Assembly (NCBI GenBank): GCA_022822745.1
Contig: JAJEAO010000033.1
Span: forward strand, 16,630 to 80,629
Length of the DNA: 64,000 nucleotides
Direction of reading: 5' to 3'
From: Acidobacteriota bacterium
GTDB lineage: Bacteria > Acidobacteriota > Vicinamibacteria > Marinacidobacterales > Marinacidobacteraceae
The notes beneath the pieces were generated by a model that worked only from the letters and a program-made list of their open reading frames with translations, made no database searches and was not told the origin of the DNA. The translations under genes were made by a program, and so were the position numbers. Below, in pieces: positions 43,123 to 56,423 of this stretch. The first letter of the stretch is position 1. Each line of letters starts with the position of its first letter.

Positions 43123-44604
43123 ATGAGTCTCTCCACTCCTCTGCCCAACTACATCGGAGGCCGGTTCGTCGCCGCCGCCGGCGACGCTTCCGCCGCCGTC
43201 GTGAACCCTGCCACCGGCAGCGAGTTGTCCCGCATCCCGCTCTCGGGCGCCGAGGAGGTCAGCCTCGCGGTCGCGAGCGCGAGCGATGCGTTCCGCGCGT
43301 GGAGGGAGACCCCGCCGACGGACCGCATCCAGCCGCTGTTCCGGCTCAAGGCGCTTCTGGAGCGGGACTTCGAGGAGCTTGCCCGGAGCGTGACCCTCGA
43401 GGCGGGCAAGACCCTGGCCGAGGCGCGAGGCGAAGTCCGCCGCGCGATCGAGAACGTCGAGGTCGCCTGTGGCATCCCTTCGCTGATGCAGGGGCGGGTG
43501 CTCGAGGACATCGCCCGCGGGATCGACGAGTTCATGATCCGCCAGCCGCTCGGCGTCGTGGCCGTGATCGCGCCGTTCAACTTCCCGGCGATGATCCCGT
43601 TCTGGTTTCTGCCGTATGCGCTCGCGTGCGGGAATGCGGTCGTGGTGAAGCCGTCGGACAAGACGCCGCTCACCGTCCACCGGGTCATCGCGCTGCTCGA
43701 GGAAGCGGGTTTCCCGCCAGGCGTCGTCCAGGTCGTCCACGGCGGACGGGACGCCGTCGAGGCGCTCCTCGACCACCCCGATGTTGCGGCGGTCAGCTTT
43801 GTCGGGTCTAGCCCGGTGGCCCGAGCCGTCTATCGGCGAGCAGCCGCGAAAGGGAAGCGGGTCCAGTGCCAGGGAGGCGCCAAGAACCCGGTCGTCGTGC
43901 TGCCCGACGCCGACATGACGGCAGCCGCCGCCACCGTGGCCGAGTCGGCGTTCGGCTGCGCCGGGCAGCGCTGTCTGGCCGCCTCGCTCGCGGTGACGGT
44001 CGGCGGGGCAGGGGACGCCTTCGCCGAGGCGGTGGCGGCGGAAGCGGCGGGCCGGGTCGTGGGGTCGGGACTCGACGAGTCGGTCGAGATGGGTCCGGTG
44101 ATCCGTGACGAGAGCCGGCGGCGGATCGAAGGGCTGATCGCGCAGGCGGTCGAGATCGAGGACGCCCGCCCGGTCGTGGATGGGCGCGGACTCTCGGTTG
44201 CCGGTCATGAGGACGGTTACTTCGTGGGGCCGACGGTGCTGGATCGGCTTCCGGCCGAGGGGGAGATCGCCCGCACCGAGATCTTCGGGCCGGTGCTCGG
44301 GCTCATTCGGGTGGAGACCGTGGAGCATGCGCTCGCCTTCGTGAACTCCGGCGAGTACGGGAACATGGCCTGCATCTTCACGAACGACGGTCCGTCGGCG
44401 CGCCGGTTTCGGCGGGACGCGCTCACCGGCAACATCGGCGTGAACGTGGGAGTGGCCGCCCCGATGGCGTTTTTCCCGTTCAGCGGCTGGCGCGGCAGCT
44501 TCTTCGGCGACCTGCACGCGCAGGGCGCGCACGCGGTGGAGTTCTACACGCAGACCAAGGTGGTCGTGGAGCGTTGGCCGCGCGACGCTTCGCGCCGGTT
44601 CTGA
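43123..44604 (+). CDS. mmsA: CoA-acylating methylmalonate-semialdehyde dehydrogenase-like aldehyde dehydrogenase
   Basis: [111 protein letters not shown]. Confidence 0.92.
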   Translation: MSLSTPLPNYIGGRFVAAAGDASAAVVNPATGSELSRIPLSGAEEVSLAVASASDAFRAWRETPPTDRIQPLFRLKALLERDFEELARSVTLEAGKTLAEARGEVRRAIENVEVACGIPSLMQGRVLEDIARGIDEFMIRQPLGVVAVIAPFNFPAMIPFWFLPYALACGNAVVVKPSDKTPLTVHRVIALLEEAGFPPGVVQVVHGGRDAVEALLDHPDVAAVSFVGSSPVARAVYRRAAAKGKRVQCQGGAKNPVVVLPDADMTAAAATVAESAFGCAGQRCLAASLAVTVGGAGDAFAEAVAAEAAGRVVGSGLDESVEMGPVIRDESRRRIEGLIAQAVEIEDARPVVDGRGLSVAGHEDGYFVGPTVLDRLPAEGEIARTEIFGPVLGLIRVETVEHALAFVNSGEYGNMACIFTNDGPSARRFRRDALTGNIGVNVGVAAPMAFFPFSGWRGSFFGDLHAQGAHAVEFYTQTKVVVERWPRDASRRF

Positions 44605-45353
44605 CGGAATCCGTGGAGCCGTCGGGCCCGGTCCCGGCGGGACGGGTCGCGAGCCCGTCGTGGCGGCGGCTCCTGCGCCGGGGCTGGCAGCCGCTGCTGT
44701 GGGTCGTCTTCGTTCTGGCGGCCGTCGGGATGCCGGTCCTGCTGGGGGTGGGCGATCCGGCGGGCGCCGAACTGCCCGCCTGGATCCCGCGGGGTCCGTT
44801 CGGGCTGATCGCGGTCCACGCCGGACTCGTCGCGTTCGCGGCGCCGAACACGATCTTCTGCCTCGCGGCGGGGGCGCTCTTCGGCTTCGGATGGGGAGCG
44901 ATCATCGCCTCGGTGGGGACCGGACTCGGTTCGCTGACGGCGTTCCTCGCGGCGCGACTCGTCCTCGGGCGGCTCTCGGCGAAGTTCCTGCGGCGGTTCC
45001 CTCGAACGGAAAGGCTCTTCCGCGTCTTCGGCGGCGGAGGCGTCCGCATCGTGCTGCTCACCCGGCTCTCGCCGCTGATCCCGTTCGCGGCGCAGAACTA
45101 CGGCTGGGCGCTGACCCCGGTCCGGTTTCGGACGTACGCCGCCGGATCGCTGCTCGCCGCGCCGGTCGGAGCGACGCTGTTCGCCCACCTCGGGGCGGCG
45201 GGCTCCGCCGGGGTGGCGCTCGCTTCGGGTCGGTGGTCCGGGACCGCCGCGGTCACGGTCCTGGGCGCGGTCGCGACGTTGCTGCTCGTCCGCTGGATCA
45301 GCCGCGCGGCCAGCGCCGCCCTCGACGGCGAACTCGGGGCGGGCGAACGTTGA
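44574..45353 (+). CDS. TVP38/TMEM64 family membrane protein
   Basis: [84 protein letters not shown]. Confidence 0.8.
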   Translation: MAARRFAPVLTESVEPSGPVPAGRVASPSWRRLLRRGWQPLLWVVFVLAAVGMPVLLGVGDPAGAELPAWIPRGPFGLIAVHAGLVAFAAPNTIFCLAAGALFGFGWGAIIASVGTGLGSLTAFLAARLVLGRLSAKFLRRFPRTERLFRVFGGGGVRIVLLTRLSPLIPFAAQNYGWALTPVRFRTYAAGSLLAAPVGATLFAHLGAAGSAGVALASGRWSGTAAVTVLGAVATLLLVRWISRAASAALDGELGAGER

Positions 45354-45457
45354 GCGTCTTCGGCATCGGCGCTCGTCGCGGGCCTTCCGGCCCGGACGCC
45401 CGCCGCATCGGGGATGCGGGGCCGCGTGCGGCCCGCACAGTGGATCCGCCGGGTTCC

Positions 45458-46606
45458 TCAGTTCGTGAGCGCCCACGCACGCTGCCAGCCCACCATGAGC
45501 TGCCAGGTACGGGGCATCTGCGGACCGTTGAGATCCTGGTGGAGGGGCACGCCGAGCTCGAAGGCGAGCCGGTGCTCGCGGATCGCGCCGCTCTGCCCGG
45601 CGAGGTTCACGCCGACGAGGCCGGTGACCCGCGTCCCACCGTAGTTCGCGGGATCGGCCGTGGGCACGGGTCCCATGATCATGCCGTCCCGGCCGGAGAT
45701 GGCGCCCATGGAGTCGAACTGGACCCGGGCCGTGAGAGCCACGGCGGGCGCGGGCTGGAGCATGGCCCAGGCGGTGGCGAGCACCTCGTTGCCGAGCGCG
45801 TAGCCCTCGGAGTTTTCTCCGAAGCGCACCTTGCCGCGGACCTGACCGCCGATGCTGGTTCGACCGCGCTTCGTCTGGACCACGAGCCCCGGCTGGAAGT
45901 CGAAGGTTCCGGAGCCGAGCTGCATCGCGTAGGGCAGGCGGATTTCCCGGGTCATGCCGTTCGGGAGCAGGGCTTCGCCGGTCTCGTCGAGCGAACCGGT
46001 CGGGAGACCGACGCCGGCGAGGAGATGGGCGCGCACCGGGCCGTCGGAGAGGCCGATCATCGCCGCCACGCTGCTGTCCGCCAGGCCGGAGGTTCCCGTG
46101 TCGAAGCTCCCGATCGAGGCGCCCATCAGGTTGTGGGTTTCGAGCGTCATGTCCCGGCGCATCAACATGCCCATCGCCATGAGCGTCACCCGGTCGTGGA
46201 CTCCGAGCATGGCGCCGAGCATGTGCATCTGCATCGGCATCTCGCGCGGGAGGATGCGCATCCTGGGGGGCTGGCCGGGGTTGCCGAAGAACGGGTTGTC
46301 CACGGCGAGGGTGTCCACGTCCGAGAGTTCCGTGGAGTTGTCCCGGAGGCCGCTCATCGCCATCGGGGCGAAGCGGTAGGAGAACATGAACTCGCCGCGG
46401 GCGTGCATGTGATCGGCCATGACCCCGATCGGGGCGTGGCCGTCGGCGTCATAGGGGTTTTCCTGGTCGTCGGCGACGGGCTCGGGGCGCCGGGGATCCC
46501 GGGCGCCCGACTCGGCGCCGGCGAGGGGAGCTGCGCCGAGAAGGACGAGGAGGAGCGAGAGGGGAAGGAGGGCGCGTCGGAGGCGCCGGGAGGAGGGGCT
46601 GGACAT
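45458..46606 (-). CDS. Putative outer-membrane transporter-like protein, His/Met-rich N-terminus
   Basis: Signal peptide, then GVMADHMHARGEFMFSYRFAPMAMSGLRDNS; beta-barrel-like repeats. Confidence 0.55.
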   Translation of the reverse strand: MSSPSSRRLRRALLPLSLLLVLLGAAPLAGAESGARDPRRPEPVADDQENPYDADGHAPIGVMADHMHARGEFMFSYRFAPMAMSGLRDNSTELSDVDTLAVDNPFFGNPGQPPRMRILPREMPMQMHMLGAMLGVHDRVTLMAMGMLMRRDMTLETHNLMGASIGSFDTGTSGLADSSVAAMIGLSDGPVRAHLLAGVGLPTGSLDETGEALLPNGMTREIRLPYAMQLGSGTFDFQPGLVVQTKRGRTSIGGQVRGKVRFGENSEGYALGNEVLATAWAMLQPAPAVALTARVQFDSMGAISGRDGMIMGPVPTADPANYGGTRVTGLVGVNLAGQSGAIREHRLAFELGVPLHQDLNGPQMPRTWQLMVGWQRAWALTN

Positions 46607-46747
46607 GGAGAAGAGATCCTGGACGGAAGGGAGGCGGAGCTGCCGCACCCGGAGGGGGCCGGGGGCAGGACTCCTGAAACGGAACCGAACCCGGACAGCC
46701 GCAGACGGATCGGATCCCGCGCGGGATCGGGTTCGAGAGGTCTCTTC

Positions 46748-47033
46748 TCAGGCGGGCGGGCCGCGGGGGGGAGCGCCCGGACAGACTCGGCACGGGAGGA
46801 TCGGGACCGCCGCAAGCGACGGTCGCGCGCCCACCCGGTCCGGGACACGGGGCGACTCCGTCGAGACGGGAAGTTCGCCGGACGCGGCTGGTCCGCAACA
46901 GCACTCGGTGACGCATTCCGGACAGTCGGCGGCGCAGTCCATCCCCAGCATGTGGGGGGTGGCGAAGACCTGGGCGCCGGAGAATGCAACGAGGATCGCG
47001 AGGACGGCGACGATGCGGAGCGGGATCTTCACG
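46748..47033 (-). CDS. Small cysteine-rich secreted protein, possibly metal-binding
   Basis: GTG start gives KIPLRIVAVLAILVAFSGAQVFA signal, then TPHMLGMDCAADCPECVTECCCG. Confidence 0.5.
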
Positions 47034-47473
47034 GGTGCGAGTCCGCTTGGCACGGTACCACATCATCCGGGCGCCGCGGATCGTCGGCAGGGGTCGCCGA
47101 GGGCTCCGGCTCGAGGCCTGCGGGCGTCGGCGTTCCTCGACGGGCCGGTCGAGCTGGAGGATCGGGTGAGCCAGCCGGCGCTTCCCGGACCCGGACCCGT
47201 GATTCCGGACCGGCCGGGCCCGATCCGTGCGACCGGTGCGACCGTTGATCCCGGATGCAGGCTTCGGGGCGACCACGGATGCGCCAACGCGACATCACGC
47301 TCTACCGGAGCCCGGCGCGCTCGTCGCCGGAGTCCCGAGGCTCCCCGGCGCGACGATCAGGAGACCGCGTCGCGCAGCGTCGAGGACGCGAAGGCGGGCG
47401 GGATCGGACGCCCGAAGCGCATGGCGGGGTTCCAGGGCTCCTGCTCCCGCTCGGGCGTTCGAGGAACCTCGCC

Positions 47474-48718
47474 TCAGCGGCTTGCGATGTCGTACGCCAG
47501 CAGCACGTCCTGATCCCGCAGGTAGAGGAGCCCGTTCGAGACGACCGGGTGGGTCCAGGTGTTGCGCCGCGAACGGTCCTCCCGGGGAAACGCGAAGCGT
47601 CCCCGCTCCTCGTAGCCGCCGCGGGACGGTGCAAGGAGAACGGCTTCGCCGCGCTCGGTGAAGACGTAGATCCGCTCGTCGGCGAACGTGAGCGATCCCT
47701 TGCGGACGCCTCGGTCCCGCCAGAAGAGAGCGCCGGTCTCGATGTCGAGTGCGCTGAAGACGGATCCCGAGAAGCCGTAGAGAACGCCGTCGTGGAGGAT
47801 CGGGCTGGCGTGGTGCGCCCGGAGATTGCGGGTGAACCAGAGCTCGGTCGCCATCACGCCGCCCTCATCGTCGGCCCTCAGCTCGACGAGGGCGCCGCCG
47901 GTGCCGTAGTCCGAGCTCAGGAAGACGCGGGCGGCGCCCGGAGGCGCCGGGACCACGACGGGAGTGGCGATGTTCGCGGTGCGGTTCGAGGCGCCTTCGT
48001 AGCTCCAGAGCAGGGCGCCGTCCGCCGGGCGGACTCCCACGGCGCGCTCCCCGCTGAAGAAGACCACGTGGGAAGCGCCCGGAAGGTCCACGACCACCGG
48101 CGAGGCGTAGCCGGCCTCGTCCCCGGCGGTGGTCCACAGCGGCTCGCCGCTCTCCCGATCGAACGCGGCGAAGCCGGCGCTGCGGCCACCGGGAGAGACG
48201 AGCACCCGGTCTTCGACCACGAGCGGGGACTCGCTGATGCCCCAGGAGATGTTTCGCCCGCCGAGCTCGCCGATCAGATCCACGGTCCACGCCGTCTGCC
48301 CGGTCCCGGCGTCGAGCGAAGAGAGACGGCCGCTGGCGCCGAGGACGACGACCTGCCCGTCCACGACGGTGGGCGCCGACCGCGGGCCATCGCCTCGTCC
48401 GTCCCGGTACCCGGCGCCGTGCGGCGTGGACCAGCGCAGGGCGCCGGATCGCGCGTCGAGGGCGAAGACCCACTCCCGGCCCGAGACCATGCCGAGCGTG
48501 AACGCCCGGCCCTCCGTGATGGACACCGTGGAGTAGCCGGCGCCGAGTCCGTCGGCGCGAAACGCGAGATCGGGACCCTCGTCCGGCCACGCGGAGAGCA
48601 GGCCGGTCTCGAGCGAGACCCCGTCGCGATTCGGACCGCGCCACTGCGGCCAGTCCTCGGCGCCCGAGGCGCCGGCCGTGATCGAGAGGAGGGTGGCCGC
48701 GAGGACAGGACGATTCAT
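47474..48718 (-). CDS. PQQ-binding-like beta-propeller protein
   Basis: AEDWPQWRGPNRDGVSLETGLLSAWPDEGP plus repeated propeller blades. Confidence 0.85.
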   Translation of the reverse strand: MNRPVLAATLLSITAGASGAEDWPQWRGPNRDGVSLETGLLSAWPDEGPDLAFRADGLGAGYSTVSITEGRAFTLGMVSGREWVFALDARSGALRWSTPHGAGYRDGRGDGPRSAPTVVDGQVVVLGASGRLSSLDAGTGQTAWTVDLIGELGGRNISWGISESPLVVEDRVLVSPGGRSAGFAAFDRESGEPLWTTAGDEAGYASPVVVDLPGASHVVFFSGERAVGVRPADGALLWSYEGASNRTANIATPVVVPAPPGAARVFLSSDYGTGGALVELRADDEGGVMATELWFTRNLRAHHASPILHDGVLYGFSGSVFSALDIETGALFWRDRGVRKGSLTFADERIYVFTERGEAVLLAPSRGGYEERGRFAFPREDRSRRNTWTHPVVSNGLLYLRDQDVLLAYDIASR

Positions 48719-49707
48719 CGGTTCCCCTCCGCGAGCGCCCGGCGCGCCGGAGGCAGCGCGGCGTCCCGCAGGGCGCCCACGAGCTCCGCCAGGCGCTCGC
48801 CGGCGGCGGCGCGATCGAGATTCCCGGGCGCGATGCGGTCCGGCCCCGGAATCTCCACCATGAAGACGTACACCAGGGCATCGCCGGAAGGCGTTCCCGC
48901 GGGCTGGTAGTAGCCCGACAGGACGCGGGTCAGCGGATCGGAGTTCAGCGAGCCGCCCTTGAAGTGGTGGGCGCCGTGCTCGGTTTCCTCGAGGAACAGG
49001 ACGTCGCGAATCTCCTCGTGGAGCGAGGGCGAGATCCCGGGCAGATCGCCCCGGGCGATGGCGGCGAGGACGGCGGCCAGCGAGGCGGCGGTCGCCGTGT
49101 TGTCGCCGGTCACGTCGCGGGCGGCCAGCATGTAGCGGCGGGAATGGATGCCGCCGAAGCCCGGGTGGCGGGCGTGGATCTTCGCCGTCAGCCCTTCCGG
49201 GCCGCCGAGGGACGCGGTCGTCAGGTTCGCGGCGGCGTTGTACACCGCGTTCGAGACGCCGGTCCCGCGAATCATGTGGAACCCGACGGTCCGGGTCGGG
49301 GCCGTGGTCAGCGCCGCCTCGATCTCGGCCCGGGTCTCGGCGTCGAAGTGGGCGATCGCGGGGTGGCTCGGGTTGCCGACCACGGCGGCCGCGTCCGGCG
49401 TGGCTTCGTCGAGCGCGTCGCTGCGGGCAGCGAAGAGTTCCACCAGGTACGAGGTCTTGATCGAACTCGCGGCGGGGCGGGGAACGTCAGCGGCTTCGGC
49501 GTGGAGCGGAACGCCGTCGCTCTCCGAGAGGTCGGCGGGACCGATCCAGGCGCTGAAGCCGAGCCCGTCGAAGTCGGTCGTCGAAACCGAGGCGAGAGCG
49601 GACGGGATGTCGAAGCCCGCTGTCGTCGGGGCCTCCGCCGGACCCGAACCCGAGCCGCAGCCGAAGAGGAGCGACGCGGCCCCGGTGAGGAGAAGTCGTC
49701 CAGGCAT
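48715..49707 (-). CDS. Serine hydrolase (beta-lactamase-like) lipoprotein
   Basis: Start MPGRLLLTGAASLLFGCGSG (lipobox); SxxK-like AASSIKTSYLVELF; KGG motif HHFKGGSL. Confidence 0.7.
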   Translation of the reverse strand: MPGRLLLTGAASLLFGCGSGSGPAEAPTTAGFDIPSALASVSTTDFDGLGFSAWIGPADLSESDGVPLHAEAADVPRPAASSIKTSYLVELFAARSDALDEATPDAAAVVGNPSHPAIAHFDAETRAEIEAALTTAPTRTVGFHMIRGTGVSNAVYNAAANLTTASLGGPEGLTAKIHARHPGFGGIHSRRYMLAARDVTGDNTATAASLAAVLAAIARGDLPGISPSLHEEIRDVLFLEETEHGAHHFKGGSLNSDPLTRVLSGYYQPAGTPSGDALVYVFMVEIPGPDRIAPGNLDRAAAGERLAELVGALRDAALPPARRALAEGNR

Positions 49708-49760
49708 GGGCCGGAGTTTACGAACTCGCGGCCCTCCGGGTCCTCGGTTCGCGACCGGCG

Positions 49761-49985
49761 TCAGGCCTCGCGTCCGTCGTTCGGGTCGAGAGCGCCGGAG
49801 TCGCGAGCCCGGACGAGCGCCGTGGTGATGCGATCGAAGGCGCTTTCGAGGCCCCGGAGGCGCCGCCGCAGATCGGCGACATCGCGGAGGAGGTTCCCGA
49901 TTGCGCGCCGCAGGCACACGTGGGAGGCGAGGATCACGAGAAGGATGGCGAGCGTCGGAATCAGGATATCGAGGACTGGTGTCAT
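49761..49985 (-). CDS. Small membrane coiled-coil protein, tandem family copy 1 (divergent)
   Basis: MTPVLDILIPTLAILLVILASHVCLRRAIGNLLRDVADLRRRLRGLESAF... Confidence 0.7.
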   Translation of the reverse strand: MTPVLDILIPTLAILLVILASHVCLRRAIGNLLRDVADLRRRLRGLESAFDRITTALVRARDSGALDPNDGREA

Positions 49986-50018
49986 CGTCGCGGCGCTGGC
50001 GGGAGGCAGGGGTTCGGG

Positions 50019-50243
50019 TCAGTCGTTGCGGCCGCGCGCCCGATTCGGTGCGGGCGAGCTCGCGGCGGGGACGAGCGCCTCCAGGAACCCCTCGACGCGC
50101 GCCATCCGCTCGCGCAACCCGGCGATATCGCGGTGGATGCCGGCGATGTCTCGCCGCATGTTTCGCCGCAGGAACACATGGGAGGCGAGGATGGCGAGGA
50201 CGATCGAGACCGTCGGAATCAGGACTTCGAGCGGCGGAGTCAT
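50019..50243 (-). CDS. Small membrane coiled-coil protein, tandem family copy 2
   Basis: MTPPLEVLIPTVSIVLAILASHVFLRRNMRRDIAGIHRDIAGLRERMARVEGFLEALVPAASS... Confidence 0.75.
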   Translation of the reverse strand: MTPPLEVLIPTVSIVLAILASHVFLRRNMRRDIAGIHRDIAGLRERMARVEGFLEALVPAASSPAPNRARGRND

Positions 50244-50289
50244 GGGCTCCATCCTGGCGCGCCGGGGACGGCCTTCGCCTTCGGTTGCC

Positions 50290-50523
50290 TCAGTCGCGCT
50301 GTCCGGGGCTCCGGTTCGGCGTGGAGGGGACGAGAGCCTCGAGGAAGCCCTCGACGCGCGCCATCCGCTCGCGCAGTCCGGCGATGTCGCGATGGATGCC
50401 CGCGATGTCGCGATGGAGGCCGGCGACATCTCGTCGCATGTCCCGCCGCAGGGACACATGGGAGGCGATGATCGCGAGGACGATGGAGATCGTCGGGATC
50501 AGGACTTCGAGCGGCGGAGTCAT
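50290..50523 (-). CDS. Small membrane coiled-coil protein, tandem family copy 3
   Basis: MTPPLEVLIPTISIVLAIIASHVSLRRDMRRDVAGLHRDIAGIHRDIAGLRERMARVEGFLEALVPSTPNRSPGQRD. Confidence 0.75.
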   Translation of the reverse strand: MTPPLEVLIPTISIVLAIIASHVSLRRDMRRDVAGLHRDIAGIHRDIAGLRERMARVEGFLEALVPSTPNRSPGQRD

Positions 50524-50571
50524 GGGCTCCAGTCTAGTGCGCGCCACGGACGGCCGCCGCCCCGGGCCGCC

Positions 50572-50784
50572 TCAGTCGCGCTGTCCGGAGCTCCGGTTCG
50601 GCGTGGAGGGGACGAGAGCCCTCAGGAAACCCTCGACGCGCGCCATCCGTTCGCGCAGCCCGGCGATGTCGCGATGGAGGCCGGCGACGTTTCGCCGCAT
50701 GTTTCGCCGCAGGGACACATGGGAGGCGAGGATCGCGAGGACGATGGAGGTCGTCGGGATCAGGACTTCGAGCGGCGGAGCCAT
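50572..50784 (-). CDS. Small membrane coiled-coil protein, tandem family copy 4
   Basis: MAPPLEVLIPTTSIVLAILASHVSLRRNMRRNVAGLHRDIAGLRERMARVEGFLRALVPSTPNRSSGQRD. Confidence 0.75.
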   Translation of the reverse strand: MAPPLEVLIPTTSIVLAILASHVSLRRNMRRNVAGLHRDIAGLRERMARVEGFLRALVPSTPNRSSGQRD

Positions 50785-50829
50785 GGTTTCCGCGCCAGCG
50801 CGCCGGTCCGAGGCCGCCGGGAATGCGAA

Positions 50830-50859
50830 GGGCGCCGGCGCCCGAGAGCGCCGGCGCCC
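50830..50859 (-). terminator. Perfect 12-bp GC hairpin downstream of groEL (gggcgccggcgc-ccgaga-gcgccggcgccc)
   Basis: Exact reverse-complement arms about 20 bp after the groEL stop; weak U-tract on the minus strand. Confidence 0.65.
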
Positions 50860-50878
50860 GAACGGGGGCGGAACGGGA

Positions 50879-52841
<1,963 letters not shown>

Positions 52842-52960
52842 CAGGACCTGTCTCCTCTGGGGTTCGCGCGCCCGCCAGGCGGCCACGCGGGGGGTAGGTG
52901 GGCGGCCCGGAAACCGGGCCGGTCCGGTCCCGCGCGCGGCGGCTGCCCCGGACGATGGGA

Positions 52961-52989
52961 AAGATAGGCGCGGAGTGCCCGTTTGTCAA
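52961..52989 (-). promoter_or_regulatory. Sigma70-like promoter for groESL: TTGACA-N17-TATCTT
   Basis: Reverse complement of 52961-52989 has consensus -35 TTGACA, 17-bp spacer and TATCTT, about 120 bp upstream of groES. Confidence 0.7.
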
Positions 52990-53110
52990 GGGCTCTTTAG
53001 CCGTTCGATACCAGATAAATCTGAGTGCGTTTCTGTCTGATTCCAGATCCGGCGCGGACAGTGGACGGTGTCCCCCGACCCGGGTGAGCGCGGCGGGCCG
53101 GGCGACGAGG

Positions 53111-55246
<2,136 letters not shown>

Positions 55247-55439
55247 GGCTGTCTCCAGAAACGGCGGGCGATGCTGACGAAGCATGTCCGATGCTCCGCC
55301 TGGCGCCTCTGCCGGGTTCGGAGAGGCGCGCTCCGGCGGCGCCCGCGCCGGAGCGGGGCTGCCGACCCCGTCGGTGCGGAAGTCATCCGGTTCGCGGCTC
55401 GTCCCGTTGGGCCATCTTTCCCGTCGAAGCGGACCAGAA

Positions 55440-55456
55440 TAGTCCACAATGGACTA
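55440..55456. promoter_or_regulatory. Perfect 7-bp inverted repeat tagtcca-caa-tggacta upstream of the TA operon (candidate autoregulatory operator)
   Basis: Exact dyad 10 bp before the antitoxin start. Confidence 0.6.
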
Positions 55457-55466
55457 GAGTTGTCTG

Positions 55467-55790
55467 ATGCGCACGCCGAGAGCCCGCTCGACGGATTCCA
55501 CATCCTACGACTTCACCCGGTGCGAGACCTCGTGGACGGTTGCCGAAGCCAAGGCTCGCCTGTCCGAAGTGTTGCGTCGCGCCAGCGAGGAGGGGCCCCA
55601 GCAGATCGGCAAGCAGCGACCGGTCGTTGTTGTTCCGATGGAGGAATGGAGGGCGCGAGCCGCGCGGGAGATGGGTCTCGGCGCGTGGCTGGTGGCCAAC
55701 GCTCCGCGGTGCTGCGACGACTTCGAGCTGCCGAGTCGGGTTGATGGAGGACGGGAGATTCCCTTCGCCGATTCGCTGGAGGAAGAGTGA
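55467..55790 (+). CDS. Phd/YefM-like antitoxin
   Basis: SWTVAEAKARLSEVLRRASEEGPQQIGKQRPVVVVPMEEWRAR. Confidence 0.88.
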   Translation: MRTPRARSTDSTSYDFTRCETSWTVAEAKARLSEVLRRASEEGPQQIGKQRPVVVVPMEEWRARAAREMGLGAWLVANAPRCCDDFELPSRVDGGREIPFADSLEEE

Positions 55791-56233
55791 CCGCGTCGCG
55801 GTCCTCGAGTGTCCTCCTGGACACGAACGTCGTTTCCGAGATGGCGCGACCGGCGCCGGATCCTGGCGTTCGCGCGTTCCTGGAAGCCGTGTCGCGTGAG
55901 ACATGCCTGCCGGTCGTTGTGCTTCATGAGCTCGACTACGGCATCCGCCGGTTGCCTCCGGGCGGCCGGCGCGACCGGCTGACCCGGTTCGTTCGGGAAA
56001 CCGAGGCGTACTTTCAGGATCGAATCCTGGATCTCACGGCGCGGAGGGCGCGGGAAGCCGCAAGGATTCGAGTCGAAGCCGAGCGGGCGGGCCGTACGCT
56101 CCCGCTGGCGGACGCGCTGATCGCCGGGACGGCTCGCGCGGAAGAAATCCCGCTCGCCACCCGGAACGTCCGCCACTTCGCTGGATTCGGGATCGAGCTG
56201 ATCGACCCCTGGATGGCTTCCGGGCCGATGTGA
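55787..56233 (+). CDS. PIN-domain (VapC/FitB-like) toxin
   Basis: VLLDTNVVSEMARPAPDPGVRAFLEAV, LPLADALIAGTARAEEIPLATRNVRHF; overlaps antitoxin by 4 bp. Confidence 0.9.
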   Translation: MTASRSSSVLLDTNVVSEMARPAPDPGVRAFLEAVSRETCLPVVVLHELDYGIRRLPPGGRRDRLTRFVRETEAYFQDRILDLTARRAREAARIRVEAERAGRTLPLADALIAGTARAEEIPLATRNVRHFAGFGIELIDPWMASGPM

Positions 56234-56423
56234 ACGGTACGGCCGAAGCGCGCCGCGACCGGCTGGATTCCTCCTGGTGACTCCTGGCGCGCCGGAGACG
56301 CGGAACCGACGCCGGACCCACGGTCGTCGGTCATGGTCCCGGCGACTCCCTCGCCTCAGCCGGATGCCACGGGGCCGATGACGCGGCCCCGGACCCGGAC
56401 TGCCCGGGGATGGGGAATTCGGG

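Noticed and set aside
37404-43811. Large plus-strand ORFs 37404..40586 and 40710..43811
   Set aside because: Antisense shadows of the TonB receptor and DUF5916 genes.
52975-53045. CIRCE (HrcA) operator upstream of groES
   Set aside because: Only partial TTAGC and GAGTGC fragments; no TTAGCACTC-N9-GAGTGCTAA dyad.
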